Positions 45,016 to 55,016 of a DNA stretch of 64,000 nucleotides are shown here, piece after piece. Below the pieces are notes generated by a model. It saw nothing but the letters and a program-made list of their open reading frames with translations, was not told the DNA's origin and ran no database searches. Positions within the stretch are counted from its first letter, which is position 1. Every line of letters begins with the position of its first letter. The stretch is from SIAJ01 sp963773845 (lineage in GTDB: Bacteria > Planctomycetota > Planctomycetia > Gemmatales > Gemmataceae). The stretch spans positions 186,001 through 250,000 of the forward strand of contig CAVZCU010000012.1 of assembly GCA_963773845.1 (NCBI GenBank), given 5' to 3'. The position numbers were made by a program, and so were the translations under genes.

Positions 45016-46269
45016 GTGTCCTTGAATGCATTGTTTGTCGGTTCGACGGGTCTGCGGGCCAATTCGACCGCCCTCGACGTAATTGGCCATAATCTGGCCA
45101 ACCTCAATACCACCGGTTTCAAGAGCCAGCGAATCGCAGTTTCAGGATCTCGTGTATCAAACACTCAGCGCGGGATCCGCTCCGGTGGGCACACTTGGCG
45201 GGACAGATCCGGTCCAGTTCGGCGGCGGCGTCGGCATTGGTGCGATCGGCACGATGTTCACGCCGGGGACGATCAATCTGACCGGGCGAAGCTTGGATGC
45301 GGCCATCCAGGGCAATGGACTGTTCGTTCTCTCCGATGGTTCGACAACCGCATACTCGGCGCCGGTTCGTTCAGTGTTGACGCCGGAGGGTTTCTGGTCG
45401 ATCCGAATACCGGCTTCCGCGTTCAGCGAACCGGCGCCGTCGGCGAAGGGACGGCAACCGCGCCGGGCTTCCAGGTGCCGGGCAACCTCGATATCCGTAT
45501 TCCGATTGGCGCTGGACTGGCGGGATTGGAAACGGGCAACGTCACCTATCAGGGCAACTTGAGCAGCAGCATGGCCGTCGGCGATACGATGACCACCGCC
45601 ATCCAGGTTTACGATTCGCAGAGCACCCCGCGCTCGTTGACGGTGACGTACACCAAGACCGCGGCCAACACGTTCACTGCAACCGCGACGATTAGCGGCG
45701 GCACGGCGACCATTCCGGCCACGCCAATCACGTTTGACACGGCCGGATTGCTGGTTTCGCCGGCCACGCTCGACGTGGCGGTGACAGGCATCGCCGGCGC
45801 CGCTCCGCAGACAATCACGCTGAATTTGGGAACACCGGGTCAAGCCACGGGCCTCACGCAATTTGGCGGTGCTTCGACTGCCACCGCCGTCACTCAAGAC
45901 GGCACGGGATTCGGCACGCTTCAGTCCGTCTCCTACGATACCATCGGCCAGGTGATCGGGCAGTTCAGTAACGGACGATCGATTCCGATCGCTCAGTTGG
46001 CAATTGCCGGATTCAACAATGAAGCCGGCTTGCTCCGAAATGGCGACAACTATTTCCTCGCATCCCCAGCCTCGGGCAGTCCAGTTATTGGACCGGCTGG
46101 CTCAGGCGGACTCGGGACCATTCAGGGCGGGGCGCTCGAAGGATCGAACGTGGACGTGGCGACCGAGTTTTCACTTTTGATTATTGCCCAGCGCGGCTTC
46201 CAGGTAAACGCCCGAACCATTACCGTTGCGAGCGATACTTTGCAAGAATTGGCGAACATCATTCGGTAA
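45016..46269 (+). CDS. flgE: flagellar hook protein FlgE, two compensating frameshifts
   Basis: Begins at a GTG with LFVGSTGLRANSTALDVIGH and NLANLNTTGFKSQR, the hook N-terminus, and ends EGSNVDVATEFSLLIIAQRG followed by FQVNARTITVASDTLQELAN, the hook C-terminus. Between about 45130 and 45372 the correct reading is in another frame (FQDLVYQTLSAGSAPVGTLG; VGIGAIGTMFTPGTINLTGR; LDAAIQGNGLFVLSDGSTTA), then the original frame resumes with AGSFSVDAGGFLVDPNTGFR. One extra and one missing base account for this. The frame stays open, so the unrepaired product would be a full-length but scrambled hook protein. Confidence 0.9.
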   Translation: MSLNALFVGSTGLRANSTALDVIGHNLANLNTTGFKSQRIAVSGSRVSNTQRGIRSGGHTWRDRSGPVRRRRRHWCDRHDVHAGDDQSDRAKLGCGHPGQWTVRSLRWFDNRILGAGSFSVDAGGFLVDPNTGFRVQRTGAVGEGTATAPGFQVPGNLDIRIPIGAGLAGLETGNVTYQGNLSSSMAVGDTMTTAIQVYDSQSTPRSLTVTYTKTAANTFTATATISGGTATIPATPITFDTAGLLVSPATLDVAVTGIAGAAPQTITLNLGTPGQATGLTQFGGASTATAVTQDGTGFGTLQSVSYDTIGQVIGQFSNGRSIPIAQLAIAGFNNEAGLLRNGDNYFLASPASGSPVIGPAGSGGLGTIQGGALEGSNVDVATEFSLLIIAQRGFQVNARTITVASDTLQELANIIR

Positions 46270-46298
46270 CGCTGAACGTGTAAATTGGTAAAACCGCA

Positions 46299-46334
46299 GG
46301 GCTCGTTCGCAAGTCGAACGAGCCCTATTCCTTT
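46299..46334 (+). terminator. intrinsic terminator after flgE
   Basis: GGGCTCGTTCG (46299-46309), a 5-base loop, and CGAACGAGCCC (46315-46325) form a perfect 11-bp stem, followed by the pyrimidine-rich TATTCCTTT. It lies 30 bases after the flgE stop and closes the fliK-flgD-flgE unit. Confidence 0.85.
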
Positions 46335-46444
46335 GATCGGTTGTCCATTTCGTCACCGGGCTGCAATCATTTAGCGAAAACCGCCGGCTCGGTCAAATTG
46401 CAGATCGTATTCTAAACCTCTCCGACTCATACCGCGAGTTACCC

Positions 46445-48526
46445 ATGCGCATGCCAACCTTGATCGCGTTCTGCTTGACATGTCCCATCGCATTCGCAGC
46501 CGATCCGCCAGCGAAGTGGTGGTCGGCGGAGGTCGAGCAAGCCTTGAACAAGGCCAAGGACAATCGGGCCGAACTGGAGAAGGCGTTGGCTGGAGTCGCC
46601 AAGGATCAGCGCAAAGGCATGGCGTTCCTGATCGCCAACATGCCCGATTCCGATCTCAAGTCGCTCAAAGCCAACTTTCTCATTGCGAATGTGGAATTGA
46701 CTTACAAGGCTCGCAAGGAGGTCGTGTGGGGCAAGGACATTCCAGAGGAGATCTTTCTCAACAACGTGCTTCCGTATGCAAACGTCGATGAAAAGCGCGA
46801 TGCCTGGCGATCGGATTTTTACAAGCTCTGCATGCCGATCGTGAAGAATTGCAAGACTCCGTCTGAAGCAGCCCAGAAGCTGAACGTCGAAGTGTTTCCA
46901 AAGCTGAAGCTGGGTTACTCGACGCAGCGTAAAGCGCCGAACCAAAGTCCAAAGGAATCGATTGAGCAGGGCAAAGCCTCGTGCACGGGACTTTCAATTG
47001 TGCTGAGCGATGCCTGCCGAGCCGTGTGCGTGCCGGCCCGGCTTGTTGGCACGCCTCTTTGGTCGAACAATCGCGGCAACCATACCTGGGTCGAAATCTG
47101 GGACAAGGACTGGCATTTCACGGGCGCTTGCGAGCAGGACAAGAACGGCCTCGACCGCGGCTGGTTTGTCGGCGATGCCGCCAAGGCGAACAAGGACTCG
47201 CCCCAGCACGCGATCTACGCAGCGAGCTTTTTGAAGACCAAGCAGCACTTCCCGCTCGTCTGGGCCCGGAACAACAAGACCGTGCCGGCGGAGAACGTGA
47301 CCGATCGGTATACGAAGCACACAGCGGCGCCATCCTTGCCGGAAACGTCCAAGTCGGCCGACGCGGTGAAATTGCTCAAGGCGGCTCTTGCCGACAATCC
47401 CGATGCACTCGACGGACTGGCCAATAAGGATTTTGCAAGGTTCCCCCTGACCAAAGCGGACGCCGCCGTCGCTCGCGAAATGATTTGGCAGGCCCACGTC
47501 ACCAACATCCGGAAGGATCGCGCAACCGAGGTAAAGGATCGAGTGCTCACGGAAGGCAAATTGGAAATGCCATTCTTTTACAAGACATTTGGCAAGAAGC
47601 CGGAACACGGCCGGAGCCTGTGGATCAGTCTGCACGGCGGCGGTGGCGCGCCGAAACGCGTCAACGATTCGCAGTGGGAGAATCAGAAGAAGCTGTACAC
47701 GGTCGATGAAGGAGTTTATCTGGCTCCCCGTGCGCCGACCAACACCTGGAATCTTTGGCATGAGGCCCACATCGACCGGATGTTCAATCGACTCATCGAG
47801 GATCTGATTGTTTTAGAAGATGTGAACCCGGACCGCGTGTACGTGCTGGGCTACTCTGCCGGTGGCGACGGCGTTTATCAACTGGCGCCACGAATGGCCG
47901 ATTCCTGGGCCGGAGCCGCGATGATGGCGGGACATCCGAATGGAGTGTCGTTGCTGTCGTTGCGCAACGTTCCGTTCGCCCTGCAAGTCGGCGGCAACGA
48001 CTCCGCTTACAACCGCAACAAGGTCGGCAAGGAATACGGGGAAATGCTCGACAAGTTGCGCAAGGAGGATCCCAAAGGTTACGAGCATTTCGTCAAGATC
48101 TACGAAGGCAAGGGTCACTGGATGGATCGCGAAGACAAGGTTGCTTTGCCGTGGATGGCCAAGTTCACCCGCAATCCAATTCCCGACCGGGTGGTCTGGA
48201 AGCAGACCGGCACGCCGCACGATCGCTCGTATTGGCTTGCCGTGCCGAAGGACGAAGCAAAGAGCGATTCGCTCGTGATTGCGAAGCGGAGCGGCCAGAA
48301 CATCGAAATCTCGTCGGCGGAAAAGATCGGCAACTTGTTGGTACGCCTGGACGATCGCATGACGGATCTCGATAAGCCGATCAAGGTGATTTGCGCGGGC
48401 AAGGAACTCTACGCGGGCACCGCGACGCGAACGATCGCGGTCATGCTGCGAACGCTGAACGGCCGAGGGGACCCGAACTTGATCTTCGATGCGGAAGTCG
48501 CGGTCAAGCTACCGGACGGAAAGTAG
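46445..48526 (+). CDS. secreted transglutaminase-like / alpha-beta hydrolase fusion
   Basis: A 693-residue protein with a signal peptide (TLIAFCLTCPIAFA). Residues about 150-260 are transglutaminase-like: SIEQGKASCTGLSIVLSDAC with the catalytic Cys, then GNHTWVEIWDKDWHFTGACE with the His and Asp region. From about residue 380 there is an alpha/beta hydrolase of the esterase type: SLWISLHGGGGAPKRVNDSQ (oxyanion region), DRVYVLGYSAGGDGVYQLAP (nucleophile Ser in GYSAGG) and IYEGKGHWMDREDK (catalytic His). A C-terminal beta domain ends the protein. Both active sites look complete. It is not part of the flagellar units. Confidence 0.8.
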   Translation: MRMPTLIAFCLTCPIAFAADPPAKWWSAEVEQALNKAKDNRAELEKALAGVAKDQRKGMAFLIANMPDSDLKSLKANFLIANVELTYKARKEVVWGKDIPEEIFLNNVLPYANVDEKRDAWRSDFYKLCMPIVKNCKTPSEAAQKLNVEVFPKLKLGYSTQRKAPNQSPKESIEQGKASCTGLSIVLSDACRAVCVPARLVGTPLWSNNRGNHTWVEIWDKDWHFTGACEQDKNGLDRGWFVGDAAKANKDSPQHAIYAASFLKTKQHFPLVWARNNKTVPAENVTDRYTKHTAAPSLPETSKSADAVKLLKAALADNPDALDGLANKDFARFPLTKADAAVAREMIWQAHVTNIRKDRATEVKDRVLTEGKLEMPFFYKTFGKKPEHGRSLWISLHGGGGAPKRVNDSQWENQKKLYTVDEGVYLAPRAPTNTWNLWHEAHIDRMFNRLIEDLIVLEDVNPDRVYVLGYSAGGDGVYQLAPRMADSWAGAAMMAGHPNGVSLLSLRNVPFALQVGGNDSAYNRNKVGKEYGEMLDKLRKEDPKGYEHFVKIYEGKGHWMDREDKVALPWMAKFTRNPIPDRVVWKQTGTPHDRSYWLAVPKDEAKSDSLVIAKRSGQNIEISSAEKIGNLLVRLDDRMTDLDKPIKVICAGKELYAGTATRTIAVMLRTLNGRGDPNLIFDAEVAVKLPDGK

Positions 48527-48578
48527 TGTCGTAACGTGACGTCCGCAGCCCAAGTTTTCAACCTGCGCATTCAAGCCT

Positions 48579-48622
48579 GAATCGTAAGCGAAGGTCACAA
48601 GTTTCGCATTCGCTTACGATTC
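48579..48622. terminator. bidirectional hairpin between convergent genes
   Basis: GAATCGTAAGCGAA (48579-48592) and TTCGCTTACGATTC (48609-48622) form a perfect 14-bp stem with a 16-base loop between the hydrolase fusion gene and the wecG-like gene. The stop codon of the latter lies inside the stem. There is no T-run on either side. Confidence 0.6.
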
Positions 48623-49393
48623 GGGCGCCGCGCGTCGCTCGCGTCGGAATTTGGCAGCAAAGATTGCCTTCAACAGAAATCGAAGGTTCCTCATGTACCG
48701 CCCCACGAGTCGTCGCGGCTCCTGGGCCAAACGATAAACCCATTCCAGGCCGGTCTTCTGCATCCACATCGGCGATCGCTTCACCCGACCCGCGACAAAA
48801 TCGAGTGATGCACCGACTTGAACGCATACAGGCGCCTGCAGTCGATCCAGATTCTCAGCGATCCAGAATTCACCCTTGGGCTGTCCGAACGCGACGAACA
48901 GAATGTCGGCGCGAGCGGAACGAATGGCAGCGATCAATTCGTTTTCCTCCATTTCCGTCAAGGGGCGAAACGGTGGACATTCCACGCCAACCACTTGTAA
49001 TGAAGGATAGCGCTGCACCAGATTCTGTCGGGCTTCCTCCGCGACGCCGGGACCGGCGCCCAGGAGATAGACGCGATGCCCCTTTGCCGCCGCCCGTTCG
49101 CACATGCCATAAATCAGATCGGAGCCGGCGACGCGCTCGGGCAATCGCCGTGGACCGAGTCGCGACCACCAGACCAAAGGCATGCCATCCGCAAGGAGAA
49201 AAGCCGCCTGCGAGTTGAGTCGCTTGATCCGATCGTCCGCGTCCGTCAGCATGGCGTAGTTGAGGTTCGCCGTGATGAAGAAGGAGGGCTGCCGCGCGGC
49301 TATGAGCTGATCAATCCGATCGAGAGCTTGCGCAAAAGTGTCCGGTACGAGCGGAAGTCCCCAGACCCAAACCGGCTGTCTGCTAGACATCAT
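48614..49393 (-). CDS. WecG/TagA/CpsF family glycosyltransferase
   Basis: A 259-residue family-26 glycosyltransferase that adds a sugar (often N-acetylmannosamine or its uronic acid) to a lipid-linked precursor. Typical segments are FFITANLNYAMLTDADDRIK, then LADGMPLVWWSRLGPRRLPE, RVAGSDLIYGMCERAAAKGH and YLLGAGPGVAEEARQNLVQR, followed by ILFVAFGQPKGEFWIAENLD and VGASLDFVAGRVKRSPMWMQ. Family members lack membrane helices but attach peripherally. It lies divergent from two other polysaccharide genes, so a role in exopolysaccharide is likely. Confidence 0.9.
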   Translation of the reverse strand: MMSSRQPVWVWGLPLVPDTFAQALDRIDQLIAARQPSFFITANLNYAMLTDADDRIKRLNSQAAFLLADGMPLVWWSRLGPRRLPERVAGSDLIYGMCERAAAKGHRVYLLGAGPGVAEEARQNLVQRYPSLQVVGVECPPFRPLTEMEENELIAAIRSARADILFVAFGQPKGEFWIAENLDRLQAPVCVQVGASLDFVAGRVKRSPMWMQKTGLEWVYRLAQEPRRLVGRYMRNLRFLLKAIFAAKFRRERRAAPES

Positions 49394-49597
49394 GTCGAGA
49401 CCTCCTCCAACGTTGTAAGGCCGGACTGCGAAACTGGCTTCAACTCACTTATGGCTAGACAATAATTACAGTCAGCGCGCCCGAAACCGGCGGGGACGCG
49501 CGATGTAGTGTTGGGGTGTGTTCCATCAGTCGAATTCAGCCACGATACATTGAAATCCCTATAGTCTGGTAAGTCCGCCCGTTGGCCAGGGTATGGC

Positions 49598-50803
49598 ATG
49601 ATGCTGATTGGGGATTGGCTGTTGTTGGCCATCGCGGCGTGTGTCGCCGTGCCTTTTGTGGTCTTAACCATCGAGGCACTTGCGTCGCTGCTTCCGGCGC
49701 GCCAAACCGTGTCGTCGTCGCAAAGACCTCGTTGTGCCGTGCTTGTACCGGCCCATAACGAGGAAACGGGAATCTCAATCACAATCCAAAATGTGCGCGA
49801 TCAGCTAGCGGCCGGCGATCGCCTTCTAATTGTTGCCGACAACTGCACCGACGCGACGGCGAGCGTTGCTCGCGCTGCCGGCGCGGAGGTCGTGGAGCGA
49901 ATGGATGCGGCCCATCGCGGCAAGGGATTCGCCCTCGACTTCGGTTTGGACCACTTCGCCACCGATGCGCCCGAAGTCGTCGCAATTGTCGACGCCGACT
50001 GCGAGTTGCGTCCCGGCGCACTCGACGCACTCGTGCGTCAGGTCGCCGCGACCGGCCGACCCGCACAAGGAATTTATCGAATTGGCACGGGTCAGGAAGC
50101 AGACCCGCGACGACGATTGTCGGCATTCGCGGTGATCTTGAAGAATGAGATTCGCCCGCGCGGTCTCGACCGGCTTGGCATGCCGTGCCTCTTGACTGGA
50201 ACCGGCATGGCGTTCCCGTGGACGGTGTTGCGAGCAATGCGAGTAGGAACTGGGAATATCGTCGAGGACATGAAACTGGGAATCGACTTAGCGATGTCCG
50301 GACATCCGCCCCGGCTTTGTCCACAAGCGGAGTTGCTGGGGGCATCCGCACCCGATCGATGGGCAGCCGTTCAGCAGCGCACGCGTTGGGAGCACGGGCA
50401 CGTCCACACGTTGATCACGCAGACGCCGCGGTTAACCCTGCGGGGATTGCTTTTGGGCCGCCCACGATTGCTTGGCTTAGCACTGGAGATGGCAATTCCG
50501 CCGCTATCTTTGCTGTTCGTTTTGTGGGCGGTAGTCTTCACAATTTGCCTGATTTGGTGGCAATTGGCGGGTGGGAGTTTGATCGCTGCGGCGGTGTTAG
50601 GCACGTCTGCGGCGATTGCAGGAATTGCCGTGCTTTTGGCGTGGGCGAAATTTGGACGCCGTACCTTACCCATACTGGCCTTATTGACTACTCCCCTCTA
50701 TATCCTGTGGAAATTGCCGATTTATTGGAAAATGCTGTTCGCACCCGAGAAGAAATGGGTGAGAACCGAGCGAGGCGCCTTGCATACCCGAAAATCGGCA
50801 TAG
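49598..50803 (+). CDS. family 2 glycosyltransferase, membrane-bound
   Basis: A 401-residue GT-A enzyme. An N-terminal membrane helix precedes CAVLVPAHNEETGISITIQN, then LIVADNCTDATASVARAAGA and VVAIVDADCELRPGALDALV with the DxD motif. The acceptor/catalytic region has EDMKLGIDLAMSGHPPRLCP and QQRTRWEHGHVHT, a QxxRW motif typical of processive or polyprenyl-dependent synthases. Three or more C-terminal membrane helices follow. It precedes a sugar phosphotransferase gene, consistent with a polysaccharide biosynthesis unit. Confidence 0.9.
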   Translation: MMLIGDWLLLAIAACVAVPFVVLTIEALASLLPARQTVSSSQRPRCAVLVPAHNEETGISITIQNVRDQLAAGDRLLIVADNCTDATASVARAAGAEVVERMDAAHRGKGFALDFGLDHFATDAPEVVAIVDADCELRPGALDALVRQVAATGRPAQGIYRIGTGQEADPRRRLSAFAVILKNEIRPRGLDRLGMPCLLTGTGMAFPWTVLRAMRVGTGNIVEDMKLGIDLAMSGHPPRLCPQAELLGASAPDRWAAVQQRTRWEHGHVHTLITQTPRLTLRGLLLGRPRLLGLALEMAIPPLSLLFVLWAVVFTICLIWWQLAGGSLIAAAVLGTSAAIAGIAVLLAWAKFGRRTLPILALLTTPLYILWKLPIYWKMLFAPEKKWVRTERGALHTRKSA

Positions 50804-50889
50804 TGGTTGCACTTGCCATCGCCCTTCGTGCCCCTTAAACTATCGCCCACTTCATCGAGTCTTCCGCGTACTTCCCTAGGAGTGGGAAG

Positions 50890-51629
50890 GTGCCCAGCAG
50901 GATGACGTTCTCGAGAGACGAATCAAGGATGCAGTCGCTTCTCAAACAGAATTCGCCAACCCGACCGACGACGCCGACGGTCACCTTGTTGCCGGTGTAT
51001 GTACGCTCGACGGCTGGACCGTCAGCCGCATACTTGTCAAGCAAGAGGCTACTCGACGTCTGCGTTTCGCTGGCGTTGCTCGTTGCCCTTGCGCCCCTGT
51101 TTCTGGTCGTGGCGCTGTGCGTCAAGTTCACCGATGGCGGTCCGGTCTTCTTTCGGCAGCGGCGCGTCGGTTTGCACGGCCGCGTTTTTAACTTTATCAA
51201 GTTCCGGTCGATGATCGTCGATGCCGAAGCGCCAAGGACGAGTTGCTTCGCTTGAATAAGCATCGCAACTCAATCACGTTCAAAATGTGTCGTGATCCGC
51301 GCGTCACGTGGGTGGGCAGAATCCTTCGCAAAACCAGCATCGACGAATTGCCCCAGTTTTGGAACGTCCTTATTGGCGAGATGACTTTGGTTGGACCGCG
51401 TCCGGCCGTGGTGCCGGAGGTTCAGCGCTATACGGCCCGCGAGCGTCGCCGATTGGCAGTCACTCCTGGCCTGACTTGTTACTGGCAAGTCAGCGGCCGA
51501 GCCGACCTCGACTTCCAACAGCAAGTGGAACTGGATGTCCGCTACATCCGCGAACGCTCGATGTGGCTGGATTTGAAATTGATGCTGATGACCCTACCCG
51601 CCGTCCTTTCGGGCAAGGGAGCCTACTAA
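50890..51629 (+). CDS. undecaprenyl-phosphate sugar phosphotransferase, frameshifted
   Basis: Initiating enzyme of polysaccharide synthesis of the WcaJ/EpsL bacterial sugar transferase family. The first part has SSKRLLDVCVSLALLVALAP (membrane helix), then VKFTDGGPVFFRQRRVGLHG and FNFIKFRSMIVDAEAP. The second part, in another frame, has LRLNKHRNSITFKMCRDPRV, then ILRKTSIDELPQFWNVLIGE and MTLVGPRPAVVPEVQRY, and ends MLMTLPAVLSGKGAY. One A is missing in the run at 51233-51236; restoring it gives APKDELLRLNKH. The start is uncertain: GTG 50890, ATG 50902 and ATG 50929 are possible. Confidence 0.88.
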
Positions 51630-51710
51630 ATTGATCGCCGTTCCGAGTCCGAGCATCCACGAGGGTGAGAGCAAGATCCTCGTGCATGCTCGGGCTCCGT
51701 TAGTTTTCCA

Positions 51711-53079
51711 TCACGTCAACACCGCTCGGATCGCTTGGTTCATTTTTTCCTCGCAGCCGGGATCGACCCAGCACCAGTCATTCAGGTTGCCGTCATGCTC
51801 CTCCCAGGCCTTTTCGATTGGGATGTAGCCGGGCCCACATTCGCCATATCCAGCAGTTACGACGAATCCTTTCGGTCGCACAGCCTGTGCCATGAGTTGA
51901 TATTCAACATACGCTTCGGCCGGCAGGAGTAAGTAAACAGGCCCTCCAAAGTCGATCGCGACCACGTCAATGGGTTGCTTCGCTAGCACACGTTTTCGCC
52001 AACTCAACCCGAGCGCCGCCAGGCATTGTCCGAACGGTCGCGGATCCTCCTTAAGACGTGTAGTCAGCGCTTCCTCGCTGAAGCCCGTGCTCGTTCGCAC
52101 TGGCAGATGGAGAGAGGTTTTCTTGAAGGAACATTCGCCAATCGGTCGTCGCTTCGTGTTCTTCCAGGCTTCGCGCATTGCAGCATGGAGTCGCTTCGCG
52201 AGTGCGGGTCGATTTTCGGCGGCCCCGTCGTTGTACTTGCCCGCCGTGATGTTGCCGCTGCATCCGGAGATGTACATTTGGTGAATCTTTGGTTCATCGG
52301 CCTGACGAAGCCGGCGCGCTAACCCGACAAAGTCCGCCGAAACACCGCCCTTCCCGTAGTAGCTCATCGGGTGGGTGGCGTACGCGCTCACCGCGAGGAT
52401 GGGCTCGTCGCCGTCCCATAAACTCATTGTCTTCAAGTAAGGGTCGATCAAGCCGCCATCGGCGGCATGGGCTTTGGGATCGCGACTTGCGCTGGTCCGA
52501 TCGAAACGCAGCCGGCCTGTGCTGTCGATAAAGCGACGGTTCGAGGCGACATGATCGACCTTTGCCTGCCCGGCGCCAATGTGAGTGACCGGCCGCGTCG
52601 TCGCCAGCGCCGCCTTTGCTGCCTTTGCGATCCGCTTCACCGTCTTGTCGTGAAACGGCGACATCGCAAATCGATCCCTTGGCCTTCGCGTCGTCGAGCA
52701 TTTTCTGTGCGGTCAGGTCGGCGACCGGGGCATCGTGCTGATGGAGCGCACTGACAAGCACCCGTTCGCGCTTCGTACCAATGGCCTGAGCAATGGCGGC
52801 TCGCCATTGGTCGTAGGCGTCGTTGCGGATTTCGCACCAGTCAATCGCGACGACGGCGATCGGGTCGCCGGCGCCCTGAAGAATGAAGCCGTGGGCGAAC
52901 AGCGGATCGACAATCTCCTTGACCGGTGAGATTCCGCCCCCCATACACGCATGGCCGATTGGCGGCGTGACTTCCGCGGAGAATTGCGAAACGGTCAACT
53001 TCGGCGCGGCCGCCTGGGCCGTGTGAATGAATGGGGCCATGGCGCCGGCAGCCAGAAACTCGCGACGGGTAACGGACAT
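51711..53079 (-). CDS. Tat-exported neutral/alkaline ceramidase-like hydrolase, frameshifted
   Basis: The N-terminal part (53079 to about 52660) begins MSVTRREFLAAGAMAPFIHT, a twin-arginine signal, followed by TVSQFSAEVTPPIGHACMGG and ALHQHDAPVADL, the metal-binding region of the neutral ceramidase family. The C-terminal part, in another frame, has AVSAYATHPMSYYGKGGVSA, then GCSGNITAGKYNDG and FVVTAGYGECGPGYIPIEKA. The indel is at roughly 52650-52665. In planctomycetes these ceramidase-like proteins are common, but the real substrate is seldom known. It is convergent with the sugar transferase gene. Confidence 0.8.
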
Positions 53080-53184
53080 GGATTTCGTCCAGAAGTTATG
53101 GCAGGCTACCAACGGGTAGCCCGTCTGCGTGATAGACTATACCAAAAACTTACCTGGCGACGACTTGTTTCCAAGGATCGTTCG

Positions 53185-54963
53185 ATGCCCGAACCACGTC
53201 CACCGGCGAAGTCGCAGCCTGTTCAGAAGGAAGGGGCGACCGGAGAGTGGTCCGATGTCACGGCTCGCGAGTCGCCGATGCCGGTGGACACACCGACTGT
53301 AACCGCGTCGGGTCAAACTCAAACGGGTGGCGACCTCGGCATTCCCAATCCATTCGGACGATACCAAATCCATCGCCTGCTCGGTCGCGGCGGCATGGGT
53401 AGCGTGTATTTGGCCCATGACACGCAACTCGATCGACCGGTCGCCCTCAAGGTCCCGTCCTTCGGCGACACACCGACCGCGGGACAGAAGGAGCGGTTTT
53501 TTCGCGAGGCCCGGGCCGTATCCGCTCTTCATCATCCCCACATCTGCCAGGTTTACGACGTCGACGAGGAGCACGGAGTTCTTTTTCTGACCACGGCGTA
53601 CATCGATGGGCAACCACTCGTGAACTATCTCGAGCGGGGACCGATGCCGCCCGAAAAGGCGATCGCTTTGGTCCGCCGGGTTGCGCAGGCGATGCAGGCC
53701 GCCCACGCCCACGGAACGATTCACCGCGATTTGAAACCGGCCAACATCATGATCGATCGGGACGGACAACCGGTCGTGATGGATTTTGGGCTGGCGCGAC
53801 GCGCAGCCTGGGCGGAGGATTCGCGCGAGCCGGATGCGCCCGCCAAGTCGCCCGATCAGGGATTGACGCAACTCGGTTCCGTGTTGGGGACGCCCGCCTA
53901 CATGCCGCCGGAACAGGCCCTCGGCGACGTGGCGTCCATCGGTCCGCAGAGCGACGTGTATTCGCTGGGCGTGATTCTCTTCGAATTGTTGACCGGCCGC
54001 CGACCGTTCGCAGCCGATGACACCAATCAATTGATTCAGAAAATCGTCAACGAGCCACCGCCCCGAATCTCGGAGTTTCATCCCTGGATCGACGCGAAGG
54101 TGGAATCGGCTTGCATGAAGGCGCTGGCGAAGAATCCCGCCGACCGCTTCGCGACGATGGCCGCGTTCGATCGCGCCTTGAAAGAAGCGATCGATCCCGA
54201 ATTGACGGTGATTGAGCCGCCGCCGTTGCCGTTGCCTGGGCGTCCGACGCGACAAGTCAAAAAGCGCCGCTGGATCTCCCCGCTAGGTTGCGTCGCGCTG
54301 TCATTAACCATCATGCTCATTTGTGTGGGAGGGCCGACAACGGCAATCTGGTTCCTCATCGGCAGGGTGAAGGACGTCGCCAAGGAGCTTGCGGATACGC
54401 AGCGGCAATCGGTGGCCGATTGGACGGCGATAAACGCCATGTGGCAACCTCCTCCGGAGAATGCCGACGAGAATGCGCTCTTTCCCCAATTGATTTCCGG
54501 AGACTATCGCCGATTGCGCACCGACAATAATGTGGCAGACACGGAACTCGGACTAACGATGTCCGGTCGCCGTGCCGTATACGATCGGCCGAAAGGAGAA
54601 GAGATTGAAGTCCGCGCCTACCGCCGTTCCGAGGCCGAGGCAATTGCGATCCAATCGACGGTGCGCGCGTTTCTCAAATCCGTACAGGACGGAACAGTTT
54701 CGGCTCGAGTCACCGCGAATCGGCAGAAAGTGGTTTACTTCGACGATAACCCGGGGATGCGCACCGTGAGTTTCGGTTTTCTGGACGAATCGAACAAGAA
54801 TGCCGAGTACGGCAAGATCTGGTACGGCGGTGGCTGGCTTTTCTATTTCCGAACCACCACTCCACTGATCATCGAGTCGTTTCCATCCAGATACCTCCTG
54901 GAAGTCGGTAAGCAAGCGACTGGCCCGAACTCCAAGCGGGGGTCAAAAAAAGGAAAGTCGTGA
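53185..54963 (+). CDS. receptor-type serine/threonine protein kinase
   Basis: About 592 residues. The cytoplasmic kinase domain (residues about 58-330) is complete: LLGRGGMGSVYLAHDTQLDR (Gly loop), VALKVP (Lys), GTIHRDLKPANIMIDRDGQP (HRD loop), VVMDFGLARR (DFG) and LGTPAYMPPEQ. A membrane helix (LGCVALSLTIMLICVGGPTT) follows, then an external domain of about 180 residues with no recognised family. The ATG at 53185 is preceded by AAGGA; the longer open frame upstream overlaps the ceramidase-like gene on the other strand. An HtrA protease gene follows about 50 bases later. Confidence 0.92.
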   Translation: MPEPRPPAKSQPVQKEGATGEWSDVTARESPMPVDTPTVTASGQTQTGGDLGIPNPFGRYQIHRLLGRGGMGSVYLAHDTQLDRPVALKVPSFGDTPTAGQKERFFREARAVSALHHPHICQVYDVDEEHGVLFLTTAYIDGQPLVNYLERGPMPPEKAIALVRRVAQAMQAAHAHGTIHRDLKPANIMIDRDGQPVVMDFGLARRAAWAEDSREPDAPAKSPDQGLTQLGSVLGTPAYMPPEQALGDVASIGPQSDVYSLGVILFELLTGRRPFAADDTNQLIQKIVNEPPPRISEFHPWIDAKVESACMKALAKNPADRFATMAAFDRALKEAIDPELTVIEPPPLPLPGRPTRQVKKRRWISPLGCVALSLTIMLICVGGPTTAIWFLIGRVKDVAKELADTQRQSVADWTAINAMWQPPPENADENALFPQLISGDYRRLRTDNNVADTELGLTMSGRRAVYDRPKGEEIEVRAYRRSEAEAIAIQSTVRAFLKSVQDGTVSARVTANRQKVVYFDDNPGMRTVSFGFLDESNKNAEYGKIWYGGGWLFYFRTTTPLIIESFPSRYLLEVGKQATGPNSKRGSKKGKS

Positions 54964-55016
54964 ACACTTGAGCCCTGTTGGCGACTAATCATGGAATATC
55001 AGCCCGGAGCCCTCTC

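Noticed and set aside
52951..53184. Longer N-terminus for the Ser/Thr kinase.
   Set aside because: It overlaps the Tat signal region of the ceramidase-like gene on the other strand and lacks kinase-type sequence; ATG 53185 has a ribosome-binding site.
53137..54255. 372-codon minus-strand ORF opposite the kinase.
   Set aside because: Composition is Arg/His/Gly-rich with no motifs, and the opposite strand has an unambiguous kinase.
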